DNA from: Bacteroidota bacterium
GTDB taxonomy: Bacteria > Bacteroidota > Bacteroidia > Chitinophagales > LD1
Reading direction: 5' to 3'
NCBI GenBank assembly: GCA_018267365.1
Contig: JAFDYQ010000031.1
Span: forward strand, 1-51,801
Length of the DNA stretch: 51,801 nucleotides
The notes under the pieces are model-generated. The model did not search any database. It worked only from the letters and a program-made list of their open reading frames with translations, and had not been told where the DNA came from. Each line of letters starts with the position of its first letter. The stretch's first letter is position 1. The position numbers and the translations under genes were made by a program. Of the stretch, positions 43,462 through 51,801 are shown piece by piece.

Positions 43462-46400
43462 TTAGTTCACTTTAAGTACTTTAAACACTTTGTGATGTAA
43501 CCCATCGTAAATATTTACAAAGTAAACACCTGATGCGCGTTCAGAGAGATCTATGATGACATTATTTGCTGACAATGCTACTACTTCGATCAGCCGTCCT
43601 TCTACGTCTGTGATATTAGCGGACCATTGTCCCTGATCTATCGCATCTCCTGCTATCGCTATGGTAAACTTCTCTGCAAACGGATTAGGCTGAATGGTCA
43701 CATCGCTGCTGAGCGAGACATCATCGATAGCCGTATAGACCACCTGTACTGAATCGCTGCGGCTGCTACATCCATATTGATTGGTCACTGCTACACTGTA
43801 CCAGCCTGTGGCATTCACAGTGTAGCTGCTGGCTGTAGCACCGGATATCGGGTGCGAGCCGGCATACCACTGATCGCCGGCCGGAGCTGATGAGGTCAGC
43901 ACATTATTGACACGGGATATGACTGGCACAGCCGGCAGACTATGCACTACCATAGCCACCGGTGCAGCGGATACTACAGGCTGCGCTACGCAGAGCGCGG
44001 AAGAGGTCATCTGCACAGAGATGATATCACCATCGCTCAGGCTGCTGCTGTAGAAGCTGATCGTATTGGTGCCGGTATTGGCCCCATTCACCTGCCACTG
44101 CCAGGCTGGCGTAGTGCCGCCATTCACCGCCGTAGCTGTAAAGGCCACCTGTGTACCCTCGCAGATAGTATCGGATGGCACAGCAGATATGGATACGGAT
44201 GCAGTAACCACCGGGTTTACTACCATGGTCACTCCAGCCGAGGTGGCAGTGGTAGACGAGAGGCAGCGACCACTGGTAGTGATCCGTACGGTGACCACGT
44301 CATTATTGCTGATAGACGATGATGCGTATGTAGGTGCGTTAGTACCTGTATTGATACCATTCACCATCCACTGATAGAATGGACTACTGCTGTTGGCTGC
44401 CGTAGCGGTGAAGGTCACATTGCTGCCTGCACAGATCGTGGTATCGCTCGCAGAGATGCTCACCGCAGGTATCACAGGGCTCAGCACATGGATGGTCTTT
44501 GGTGCCGAGGCCACTATAGTACCACTGCTGCAGGCAGATGTACTCATCACAGACACAGTGACCTGATCATTGTTATTGAGGGCAGTAGATGTGAAGGTGC
44601 TGCTATTGGTACCAGCATTGATACCGTTCACCTTCCACTGATAGATAGGTGAGGTACCTGCATTCAGCGCCGTAGCTGTGAAACCCGCCGCGCTGCCTGC
44701 ACAGATCGTATCTGCTATGGCCGCAATGGTCACGGTAGGCTGCGTGCCACTACCCACTGTTACCGTTATAGCATTGGAGGTCACCAGGCTGGCAGTAGTG
44801 CAGCCAGCATTGCTGGTCAGCTTGCAGGTCACTACGCTGCCATTCTGTAGCGTAGTTGTGGTGAAAATACTGCTGTTGGTACCAGCTGCTAAGCCATTTA
44901 CAAACCACTGATAAACCGGAGTAGTACCGCCATTGGTAGCTGTGGCAGTGAAGGTCAGCGAACTGCCCTGACAGATAGTGGTAGTGGCGGTAGAGATACT
45001 CACCGTAGGTGTCACCTGTGGGGTGATGGTCACTGTCACATTGTTAGACAGGGCAGTGGCGGCAGTCACACAGGCAGCATTGCTGGTGAGCCGGCAGCTC
45101 ACTACATCGCCATTGGCCAGTGTAGCAGAGCTGAAGATGGCACTGCTGGTACCCACAGGGTTGCCATTCACGTACCACTGATACGCCGGAGCGTTGCCAC
45201 CATTAGTAGCAGTAGCGGTAAAGTTCACCGCCGTACCAGCGCAGACGGTGCCGGATGTATTGGTGATGGTCACAGCCGGTGTGACCGGTGCAGAAACAGT
45301 GACAGTGATAATATTAGAACCAATGGTGTCAGGCACAGCGCAGCTGGCTGATGATACCAGCCTGCATGATACCGTACTGCCTGTGCTCAGGCTGCTGGAA
45401 GTATAGGTGGCGCTGTTTGTACCTGTACTGCTACCATTCACATACCAGATATACGTAGGGTTCGCACCGCCATTCACAGGCATAGCTGTGAAGGTGACAG
45501 GTGTACCCTGACAGATAGCGGCAGGGCTGGCGGCTACAGATACAGATGGTGTCACGGACGTAGTCACTGATATGACCACCGGGTTAGATATTACCTGAGC
45601 TGGTACGGCACAGGTAGCACTACTGGCCAGCGTACAGGTCACTGTATCATTCTGTCCGAGAATAGAACTGATGAACTGACTGCTATTGGTGCCGGTGTTT
45701 GCACCATTCACCTTCCACTGGTACACAGGATTGCTGCCACCATTAGTAGCTGTAGCCGTGAAAGTCACCGCAGTACCCGAGCAGATGCTGGTCTGGGATG
45801 CAGTAATGCTGATGGCTGGCGTGACGGTAGGTGTGATACTCACTACAATACGGTTAGACGTAGCTATACCCGTACCTACGCAGCTGCCGGTCACTGTGAC
45901 CTGACAGGTCACGGTATCGTTATTATTCAACGCTGCGCTGCTGAAAGAGCTGCTGTTGGTGCCTGTGTTTATGCCATTCACCATCCACTGGTAGGTCTGG
46001 CTGGAGCCAGGATGGGTCACCGTGGCAGTGAAAGTGGCAGTCGAACCAGCACAGATGCTGCCAGATGCAGACGCAATGCTCACAGATGGCTGAGCGGCTG
46101 AGCCTGTCATCGTGATCTGATTGGATACGGCAGATGCCGGGCTGGCGCATGGCACCGCCGAGGTCAGCGTGCAGGATACTATATCACTGCTGGCGAGGGA
46201 TGAGGTGGTAAAGGTGCTGCTGTTAGTGCCCGCATTGGAGCCGTTTACTTTCCACTGGTAGGTAGGTGCTATGCCGCCATTGACCGGAGTAGCTGTGAAC
46301 GTGACAGGGCCCGCGCAGATGCTAGTGCTGCTGGCACTGATACTGACGGATGGCACCAGGACAGGCTGTATGGTCATCGTCACGCTGTTTGAGCTGACGG

Positions 46401-49400
46401 ATGCCGGAGAGGCGCAGGCTGCCGACGATGTGAGTACGCATGATACTACATCATTATTGCTGAGGGTGGCCGTGGCAAAAGTAGCGCTGTTTGTGCCGGC
46501 ATTGATGCCGTTTACCTTCCACTGATATGTAGGCGCGCCGCCACCATTCGTAGCAGCAGCTGTGAATATCGCCTGTGTACCTACACATATAGTAGTGGCT
46601 GATGCACTGACACTGACAGCAGGCGCTACAGCAGGGGTGATAGTGATGGTTATGCTATTGGATGCGGCTGTAGTAGAGGTAGCACAAGCAGCACTGGTGG
46701 TGAGTAGGCATGATACTACATCATTATTGCTGAGTGTGGTAGTAGTGAAAGTAGCACTGTTAGTGCCCGCATTCAGGCCGTTTACCTTCCACTGATAAGA
46801 CGGCGTGCTGCCTCCATTGGTAGGTGTGGCTGTGAAAGTAACGCTGCTACCGCTGCACACTGCTGTAGCTGAGGAGCTGATGCTGACGGACGGTGTCACT
46901 GCTGTACCTGCAGAGATCGTGATAGCATTGGAGGTGCCGGTAGCGGGGCTGGCACAGGCTGAGGACGAGGTGATCTGGCAGGTCACCACATCATTATTAT
47001 TCAGCGTAGCTGAAGTGAAAGTAGCACTATTGCTACCTGCGTTTATACCATTCACCTTCCATTGATATGCAGGGTTGCTGCCACCATTGGCAGGTGTAGC
47101 TGTGAAAGTAACCGGAGCGCCCCCGCAGATCGTAGTACTGCTGGCAGAAATGGATACTCCCGCAGCCGCAGTAGATCCAACAGTCATCGTGATACTATTG
47201 GACGCAGCGGAGGCTGGTGTGGCACATGGCGCGTTGCTGGTCATGACACAGCTTACTACATCATTATTAGACAAAGCAGCACTGGCATAGGATGCACTGT
47301 TAGTACCTACGTTAGCACCATTCACCTTCCACTGATAGGTAGGTGCAGTACCACCGTTCACCGGCGTAGCCGTGAAGATGACATTATTGCCAGCGCAGAT
47401 ACTATTAGATGCTGTAGCGATGCTCACAGATGGTGTCACATTTTGCACGACTGTCATCCCGAGCTTATTTGAAGTGGCGCTATTAGGTGATGCACAGGCC
47501 GAGGCTGATGTCACCACGCATGAGACTGTATCACCATTTGCCAGTGAGAAAGTGGTAAAGCTGCTGCTATTGGTTCCGGCGTTACCTCCGTTTACTTTCC
47601 ATTGATACGTAGGATTGCTGCCGACACTGGTAGCAGTAGCAGTAAAGACGACCTGTGTACCGCTGCAGACAGTGGTAAAGGATGTAGCGACGCTCACAGA
47701 TGGAGCGCTGGTCGGGTTGACAGTCATTACAACAGGTGCTGAAGTAGCAGCAGCCGGAGAAGCGCAACCGGATGAAGAAGTCATAACCGCGCGCACCGTA
47801 TCGCTGTTACTCAGGACGGCAGTAGTGAATGTGCTGTCTCCTCCTTGCGCCGTACCGTTCACATACCACTGATAGGCCGGTGCCGCACCGCCGTTGACAG
47901 GCGTAGCTGTGAAAGTCACAGACTGGCCGGCACAGATAGAGGTGCTGCTCGCAGACACACTCACAGATGGTATTACCACACCTGTCACGGTGATAATGAC
48001 CGGAGCAGACGTAGCAGTAGGCATAGACAGGCAGGTGGCGTTGCTGGTCAGGATGCACCTTACCTGAGCATTATTGGTCAGTGCAGAGGTAGTGAAGGTA
48101 GCGCTGTTGGTACCCGCATTGATACCATTTACCTGCCATTGGTACGATGGTGCTGTGCCGCCATTCACCGGCGCAGCGGTAAAGGTCACACTGCTGCCGC
48201 TGCAAATAGTAGTAGCAGATGCCGATATGGAGACAGATGGCGTTGCGCCAGGGCTCACCGTCACACTGATCGCATTAGATGTGGCTGTAGCAGGATTGGC
48301 ACAGGCAGATGAGGAAATGAGCTGGCAGGTCACTACATCATTATTATTCAGCGAAGCTGTAGTAAATGTAGCACTGTTGCTGCCCGCATTATTACCATTC
48401 ACCTTCCACTGATAGGCTGGTGCTGTGCCTCCGTTAGTAGTAGTGGCGGTGAACGTGACCTGTGTGCCACTACAGATGGTCGTAGCGCTGGCAGTGATAG
48501 ATATGGCCGCCGGGGCTGATGAGCCCACACTCATGGTTATAGCATTGGAGGTGGCAGAGGAAGGGGAGGCACAGGTCGCATTGGATGTCAGTACGCAGGT
48601 TACTACATCGCCATTGGCGAGGGAGGTGCTGGCGTAGGATGCACTGTTTGAACCTACGTTATTGCCGTTTAGTTTCCATTGGTAGACAGGTGTGCTGCCG
48701 CCATTAGACGCTGTAGCGGTAAAGATCACACTGTTTCCTGAGCAGATGCTATTGCTGCTGGCAGATATACTCACCGATGGTGTCACGTATGGCGTCACCG
48801 TCATGCGTATCCTGTTGGAGGTCGCGTTGTTTGGCGAGGCGCATGAAGAGGCGCTCGTGACTATGCAGTACACTGTGTCGTTATTGGTCAGTGCCGAGCT
48901 GATATAGGTAGCACTGTTGCCGCCTGCATTGGTGCCATTTACTTTCCACTGATAGGATGGATTCGTGCCGGCATTGATAGCGGTAGCGGTGAATGTAACC
49001 TGGGTACCACTGCAGATAGTCGTAGCGGTAGCTGTGATGTTGACAGTCGGAGCGGTGACAGGGTTTACTGTCACCACTGTGGCAACCGACATAGCAGTAG
49101 CAGGCGACGCACAGCCGGATGATGAGGTCATCATAACGCGCACCGTATCGCTATTATTCAGCGTAGCAGAGGTGAAAGTATTGCCGCTGCCTTGTGCTGT
49201 ACCATTCACATACCATTGATAGGCAGGCGTAGTACCACCATTGGCAGGAGTAGCAGTGAAGGTAACAGACTGACCTGCGCATATCGAAGTGCTGCTGGCA
49301 GATACTGTCACCGATGGAGTAATAGAGCCGGTCACCGTCATAGTGATAGCCGCAGAAGTGGCTGATGCCGGTGATGCACAGGTAGCGTTAGACGTCAGTA

Positions 49401-51801
49401 CGCAGGTGACTTGTGCATTATTGGTCAGGGTAGAGGTAGTGAAGGTAGCGCTATTAGTCCCTGCATTTACACCATTCACTTTCCACTGATAGGATGGGCT
49501 GCTGCCACCGTTCACAGGCGTAGCGGTGAAGATGACTGACTGGCCGCTGCATACGGTAGTGGCCGGAGTGGAGATGGATACAGATGGTACTACATTAGGT
49601 GTCACGGTCATCAGTATCGCATTAGACGATACATTGGTAGACGATGCGCAGGCCGCATTGCTAGTGAGCTGGCATGTTACTACGTCATTATTATTCAGTG
49701 CTGTAGTGGTGAATGTGGCGCTGTTGGTGCCGGCATTTACACCGTTTATCATCCATTGGTAGGCAGGGCTATTGCCGCCATTGACAGGCGTAGCAGTGAA
49801 AGTCACCGACTGGCCGCCGCAGACTGTAGTAGCCGCAGTAGCGATGGTTACAGACGGAGTGACCGAGCCAAATATGGTGATCGTCACTGCATTGGATGTA
49901 GCAGGATTGTTTGTAGCACAGACCGCATTAGATGTGAGTACGCAGGTGATCACGTCGTTATTGGCTGGGGTACTCAGTATATATGTAGGGCTATTGAGGC
50001 CCACGTTCACCCCGTTCTTTTTCCACTGATAGGATGGTATAGTACCACCGTTAGTAGGTGTAGCTGTGAAAGTAACAGGGCTACCCGAGCAGGCTGAGGC
50101 CGATGGAGATGCACTGATAGATACGCCTACTGCGGTGCTGCCACCTGTGAGTACAGTGACCACGGCGGTATCACGTATCTGGCAGGTACCATTACCAAAC
50201 GATACGATGTAGCTGGTAGTGGTAGCCGGTGAAGCAACCGGGTTCGCTATGTTGGCATTGTTGAGGCTGGCAGATGGGGTCCAGGTGTAGGTGCCTGTGC
50301 CGCCGGTGGCCAGTAGTTGTACCTGATTTCCACCACAGATGGTCGTATCTGGTGTAGCACGCACCGAGCGTGATATGATAGAGAAAGATGCATCACTCAG
50401 GTCAAAGATGTTGCTATTGCCTGATGCGGCTACGCGTATGAGCGCAGTAGTGGTGTTGATATTAGGCACTACCCATGCATAGCTGCCGCCGGTGGTAGCA
50501 TAGCCTGATACGATCGCGCTCCAGGTAGAGCCACCATCAGGACTATAGGATATAGTATAGCTACCCAGTGGCGCACCACTCTCGGTCCAGGTGATATTGT
50601 AGTTCTGGCAGCCGTAGAGCGTATCGAGGCCGTTAGAATGCGTCACAGTGATAGGTGAGGCCGAGGTACTGATGGTAAATGGTATCTGCGAGATGTCCTG
50701 CTTGCAGGAGTTAATATTGTCACGTATGCGGATCAGGCAGTTGGTAGATGGGATGTTTGGTACGGTCCAGTTATATGTATTTGTGCTGGTGTTATAGCCT
50801 ATTACAATGTTTGTCCAGGTGCTGCCTCCATTGGTAGAGTAGGCTATATCATACAGGTTTGAGATACCATCTGAACTCCATATAATAGGATAAGTAGTAC
50901 CGACCTGCAGTACCCCGCCATAGTTTGGCTGGATGATCTGTACTGCTTTCTTGATCGTGAAAGTGGTGTCACTCTGATCTGCGAGGGAGGTATAGTTGTA
51001 TGGGTATACACGCACCAGCGCAGTAGTGGTAGGGATATTAGGCACGGTCCAGCTATAGGTGCCTGATGTGCCGCTGAATGCCTGATTAGTTACCAGGGTG
51101 TTCCAGGTTGAGCCGCCGTTAGTGCTGTACTCTATATTGAAATTGGTATAAGCCGGGCTGTGGTCAAAGGTGATAGATGTCTGTGTACAGGCACCCAGCA
51201 CATCGTAGCCGTTAGGTGTAAATACTCTTACAGCAGGTTTGATAGTAAAGACGGCATCGCTCACATCATTCAGGCTCACATTGGCAGTGTTACTTGCCTT
51301 CACGAGGCATGTAGTGGAGTTGGCATTAGGCAGGGTCCAGGAGTAGGAGCCTGAGTTAGTCGCGCTGGTAGCGATCACCGTCCATGTGGTACCATTGTCC
51401 AGGGAGTATTCCAGCCTGACATTGCTGTAGAAACTATTTTGCCGCCAGGTGATGGTATAAGTATTACCAGACCATAGTTGTTCGCCGCCATTTGGTGTCA
51501 TTAGCACAGGCTGCGCCGGCGTCACGGTAAAGGTGGCATCACTCACATCATTCTTGCAGGTATTGGCATTGTCACTAACCCGCACCAGATAGGTAGAGGT
51601 AGGATTATTAGGGATATTGGTCCAGTTATAGGAGTTGCCACTGATGTTTGATGCCAGGGTAGTCCATGTGCTACCGTTGTTTGAGCTGTATTCTACATTG
51701 TAGAGGCCGCTGGCACCGGACGTATTGGTCCAGGTGATCACTTTGCTGCTGAGGGCCGGGAGTACCTCCCCGCCATTAGGGCTGGTCACGGTGATCACAT
51801 T
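43462..51801 (-). CDS. Giant T9SS-sorted Ig-like repeat surface protein, 5' truncated by window
   Basis: The frame is open to the right edge; 2,779 residues are visible. The apparent start at 51798 is only an internal GTG. From the N-terminal side there are five ~96-residue repeats resembling the KRE9/Ser-Thr-rich GPI-anchored-type family (SPNGGEVL...ITWTNTS...NGSTWTTLAS...VSDATFTV). Next come one different Ig-like domain (ATPDTTICGGNQVQLLATG) and 23 Ig-like repeats of ~90 aa (43936-50124) with cysteine pairs in TTICSG and VTCxLTSxAxC. One last Ig-like segment precedes the T9SS type A sorting domain (IQPNPFAEKFTIAI to KVFKVLKVN). It is probably an adhesin or surface fibre. Confidence 0.93.
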   Translation of the reverse strand, partial: NVITVTSPNGGEVLPALSSKVITWTNTSGASGLYNVEYSSNNGSTWTTLASNISGNSYNWTNIPNNPTSTYLVRVSDNANTCKNDVSDATFTVTPAQPVLMTPNGGEQLWSGNTYTITWRQNSFYSNVRLEYSLDNGTTWTVIATSATNSGSYSWTLPNANSTTCLVKASNTANVSLNDVSDAVFTIKPAVRVFTPNGYDVLGACTQTSITFDHSPAYTNFNIEYSTNGGSTWNTLVTNQAFSGTSGTYSWTVPNIPTTTALVRVYPYNYTSLADQSDTTFTIKKAVQIIQPNYGGVLQVGTTYPIIWSSDGISNLYDIAYSTNGGSTWTNIVIGYNTSTNTYNWTVPNIPSTNCLIRIRDNINSCKQDISQIPFTISTSASPITVTHSNGLDTLYGCQNYNITWTESGAPLGSYTISYSPDGGSTWSAIVSGYATTGGSYAWVVPNINTTTALIRVAASGNSNIFDLSDASFSIISRSVRATPDTTICGGNQVQLLATGGTGTYTWTPSASLNNANIANPVASPATTTSYIVSFGNGTCQIRDTAVVTVLTGGSTAVGVSISASPSASACSGSPVTFTATPTNGGTIPSYQWKKNGVNVGLNSPTYILSTPANNDVITCVLTSNAVCATNNPATSNAVTITIFGSVTPSVTIATAATTVCGGQSVTFTATPVNGGNSPAYQWMINGVNAGTNSATFTTTALNNNDVVTCQLTSNAACASSTNVSSNAILMTVTPNVVPSVSISTPATTVCSGQSVIFTATPVNGGSSPSYQWKVNGVNAGTNSATFTTSTLTNNAQVTCVLTSNATCASPASATSAAITMTVTGSITPSVTVSASSTSICAGQSVTFTATPANGGTTPAYQWYVNGTAQGSGNTFTSATLNNSDTVRVMMTSSSGCASPATAMSVATVVTVNPVTAPTVNITATATTICSGTQVTFTATAINAGTNPSYQWKVNGTNAGGNSATYISSALTNNDTVYCIVTSASSCASPNNATSNRIRMTVTPYVTPSVSISASSNSICSGNSVIFTATASNGGSTPVYQWKLNGNNVGSNSASYASTSLANGDVVTCVLTSNATCASPSSATSNAITMSVGSSAPAAISITASATTICSGTQVTFTATTTNGGTAPAYQWKVNGNNAGSNSATFTTASLNNNDVVTCQLISSSACANPATATSNAISVTVSPGATPSVSISASATTICSGSSVTFTAAPVNGGTAPSYQWQVNGINAGTNSATFTTSALTNNAQVRCILTSNATCLSMPTATSAPVIITVTGVVIPSVSVSASSTSICAGQSVTFTATPVNGGAAPAYQWYVNGTAQGGDSTFTTAVLSNSDTVRAVMTSSSGCASPAAATSAPVVMTVNPTSAPSVSVATSFTTVCSGTQVVFTATATSVGSNPTYQWKVNGGNAGTNSSSFTTFSLANGDTVSCVVTSASACASPNSATSNKLGMTVVQNVTPSVSIATASNSICAGNNVIFTATPVNGGTAPTYQWKVNGANVGTNSASYASAALSNNDVVSCVMTSNAPCATPASAASNSITMTVGSTAAAGVSISASSTTICGGAPVTFTATPANGGSNPAYQWKVNGINAGSNSATFTSATLNNNDVVTCQITSSSACASPATGTSNAITISAGTAVTPSVSISSSATAVCSGSSVTFTATPTNGGSTPSYQWKVNGLNAGTNSATFTTTTLSNNDVVSCLLTTSAACATSTTAASNSITITITPAVAPAVSVSASATTICVGTQAIFTAAATNGGGAPTYQWKVNGINAGTNSATFATATLSNNDVVSCVLTSSAACASPASVSSNSVTMTIQPVLVPSVSISASSTSICAGPVTFTATPVNGGIAPTYQWKVNGSNAGTNSSTFTTSSLASSDIVSCTLTSAVPCASPASAVSNQITMTGSAAQPSVSIASASGSICAGSTATFTATVTHPGSSQTYQWMVNGINTGTNSSSFSSAALNNNDTVTCQVTVTGSCVGTGIATSNRIVVSITPTVTPAISITASQTSICSGTAVTFTATATNGGSNPVYQWKVNGANTGTNSSQFISSILGQNDTVTCTLASSATCAVPAQVISNPVVISVTTSVTPSVSVAASPAAICQGTPVTFTAMPVNGGANPTYIWYVNGSSTGTNSATYTSSSLSTGSTVSCRLVSSASCAVPDTIGSNIITVTVSAPVTPAVTITNTSGTVCAGTAVNFTATATNGGNAPAYQWYVNGNPVGTSSAIFSSATLANGDVVSCRLTSNAACVTAATALSNNVTVTITPQVTPTVSISTATTTICQGSSLTFTATATNGGTTPVYQWFVNGLAAGTNSSIFTTTTLQNGSVVTCKLTSNAGCTTASLVTSNAITVTVGSGTQPTVTIAAIADTICAGSAAGFTATALNAGTSPIYQWKVNGINAGTNSSTFTSTALNNNDQVTVSVMSTSACSSGTIVASAPKTIHVLSPVIPAVSISASDTTICAGSNVTFTATAANSSSPFYQWMVNGINTGTNAPTYASSSISNNDVVTVRITTSGRCLSSTTATSAGVTMVVNPVVTASVSISAVPSDTICEGTQVAFTATAVNGGTTPAWQWQVNGANTGTNTISFYSSSLSDGDIISVQMTSSALCVAQPVVSAAPVAMVVHSLPAVPVISRVNNVLTSSAPAGDQWYAGSHPISGATASSYTVNATGWYSVAVTNQYGCSSRSDSVQVVYTAIDDVSLSSDVTIQPNPFAEKFTIAIAGDAIDQGQWSANITDVEGRLIEVVALSANNVIIDLSERASGVYFVNIYDGLHHKVFKVLKVN
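47158..48504 (-). repeat. Higher-order repeat unit II (five Ig-like domains, 1,347 nt)
   Basis: Domains 7-11. Alignment markers are exactly 1,347 nt from unit I: 49686 to 48339, 49415 to 48068 and 49199 to 47852. Domains 12-13 continue the phase (48339 to 46992). Confidence 0.85.
48505..49851 (-). repeat. Higher-order repeat unit I (five Ig-like domains, 1,347 nt)
   Basis: Domains 2-6. Each domain resembles the domain 1,347 nt away in unit II more than its direct neighbour; for example YVNGTAQG occurs only in domains 4 and 9. Confidence 0.85.

Larger units (their letters stand above)
43936..50124 (-). repeat. Array of 23 Ig-like domains (~270 nt each)
   Basis: Consensus fragments are TTICSGxxVTFTATPVNGG, PxYQWKVNGxNAGTNSATFT and LxNNDVVxCxLTSNAxCASP. 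Counting from the N-terminal side, domain 1 starts at 50124, domain 2 at 49851, domain 7 at 48504 and domain 12 at 47157. Cysteines are conserved in nearly all units. Confidence 0.9.

Noticed and set aside
43942..50097. Many plus-strand frames of 60-155 codons opposite the Ig-like array, some ending alike (VPAFxPFTFH)
   Set aside because: Their similarity comes only from the repeated sense strand; not independent genes.
43936..50124. CRISPR-like regular repeat
   Set aside because: The regular spacing is due to coding Ig-like domains; units are ~270 nt and translated, with no constant repeat and variable spacer structure.

Overview
The window looks like chromosomal DNA of a Bacteroidota bacterium, probably in the Chitinophagales/Sphingobacteriales range. 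The support is: type IX secretion (T9SS) C-terminal sorting domains, two TonB-dependent receptors, DUF5689 lipoproteins, WbqC, a TopA that shows no zinc fingers, and promoters of the form TTG-N(17-23)-TAnnTTTG. The genus cannot be read from the sequence.

Layout. 1-479 is the 3' end of a repeat-rich T9SS cargo protein. 545-3887 (minus) is a putative operon: small membrane protein, TonB receptor, DMP19-like protein. 4057-6927 (plus) holds a membrane Fe-S protein, its CCG-domain partner and a membrane protein. 6981-9547 has a lipoprotein, a stand-alone WYL-domain protein and ornithine aminotransferase (rocD). 9902-13893 holds three tandem paralogous secreted beta-helix proteins, each 397-400 aa or close to it. 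14024-15238 holds two adjacent response regulators. 15338-25279 is mostly housekeeping: lipA, an SCO/cytochrome c pair, a secreted coiled-coil protein, a transglutaminase-like protein with topA, two secreted unknowns, and purB.

25499-33926 holds an antitoxin-like small protein and a divergent locus. On the minus strand are two secreted EEP-family nuclease/phosphatases flanking an SDR protein; on the plus strand are a TonB receptor and two DUF5689 lipoproteins. This suggests, by inference, uptake of a phosphorylated or nucleic-acid-derived nutrient. WbqC and a 53-aa membrane protein missed by simple ORF calling follow.

33989-36813 is a visibly A+T-richer island bounded by imperfect inverted repeats of about 32 bp. 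It contains an IS1595-family transposase plus six small cargo genes. 36898-43188 returns to host-like genes: alcohol dehydrogenase, a decayed nucleotidyltransferase, a fatty-acid-hydroxylase-family protein, an amino-acid permease, an ammonium transporter and tRNA-His. 43462-51801 (minus) is one giant open-ended T9SS protein with 23 Ig-like repeats. The first 13 of these repeats, counted from the N-terminal side, follow an exact 1,347-nt higher-order period.

The most unusual items are the cargo-bearing IS1595 element, the higher-order repeat of the giant surface protein, the beta-helix triplication with a promoter shared by two copies, and the EEP/TonB/DUF5689 locus. No CRISPR array or recognisable classical defence system was seen.
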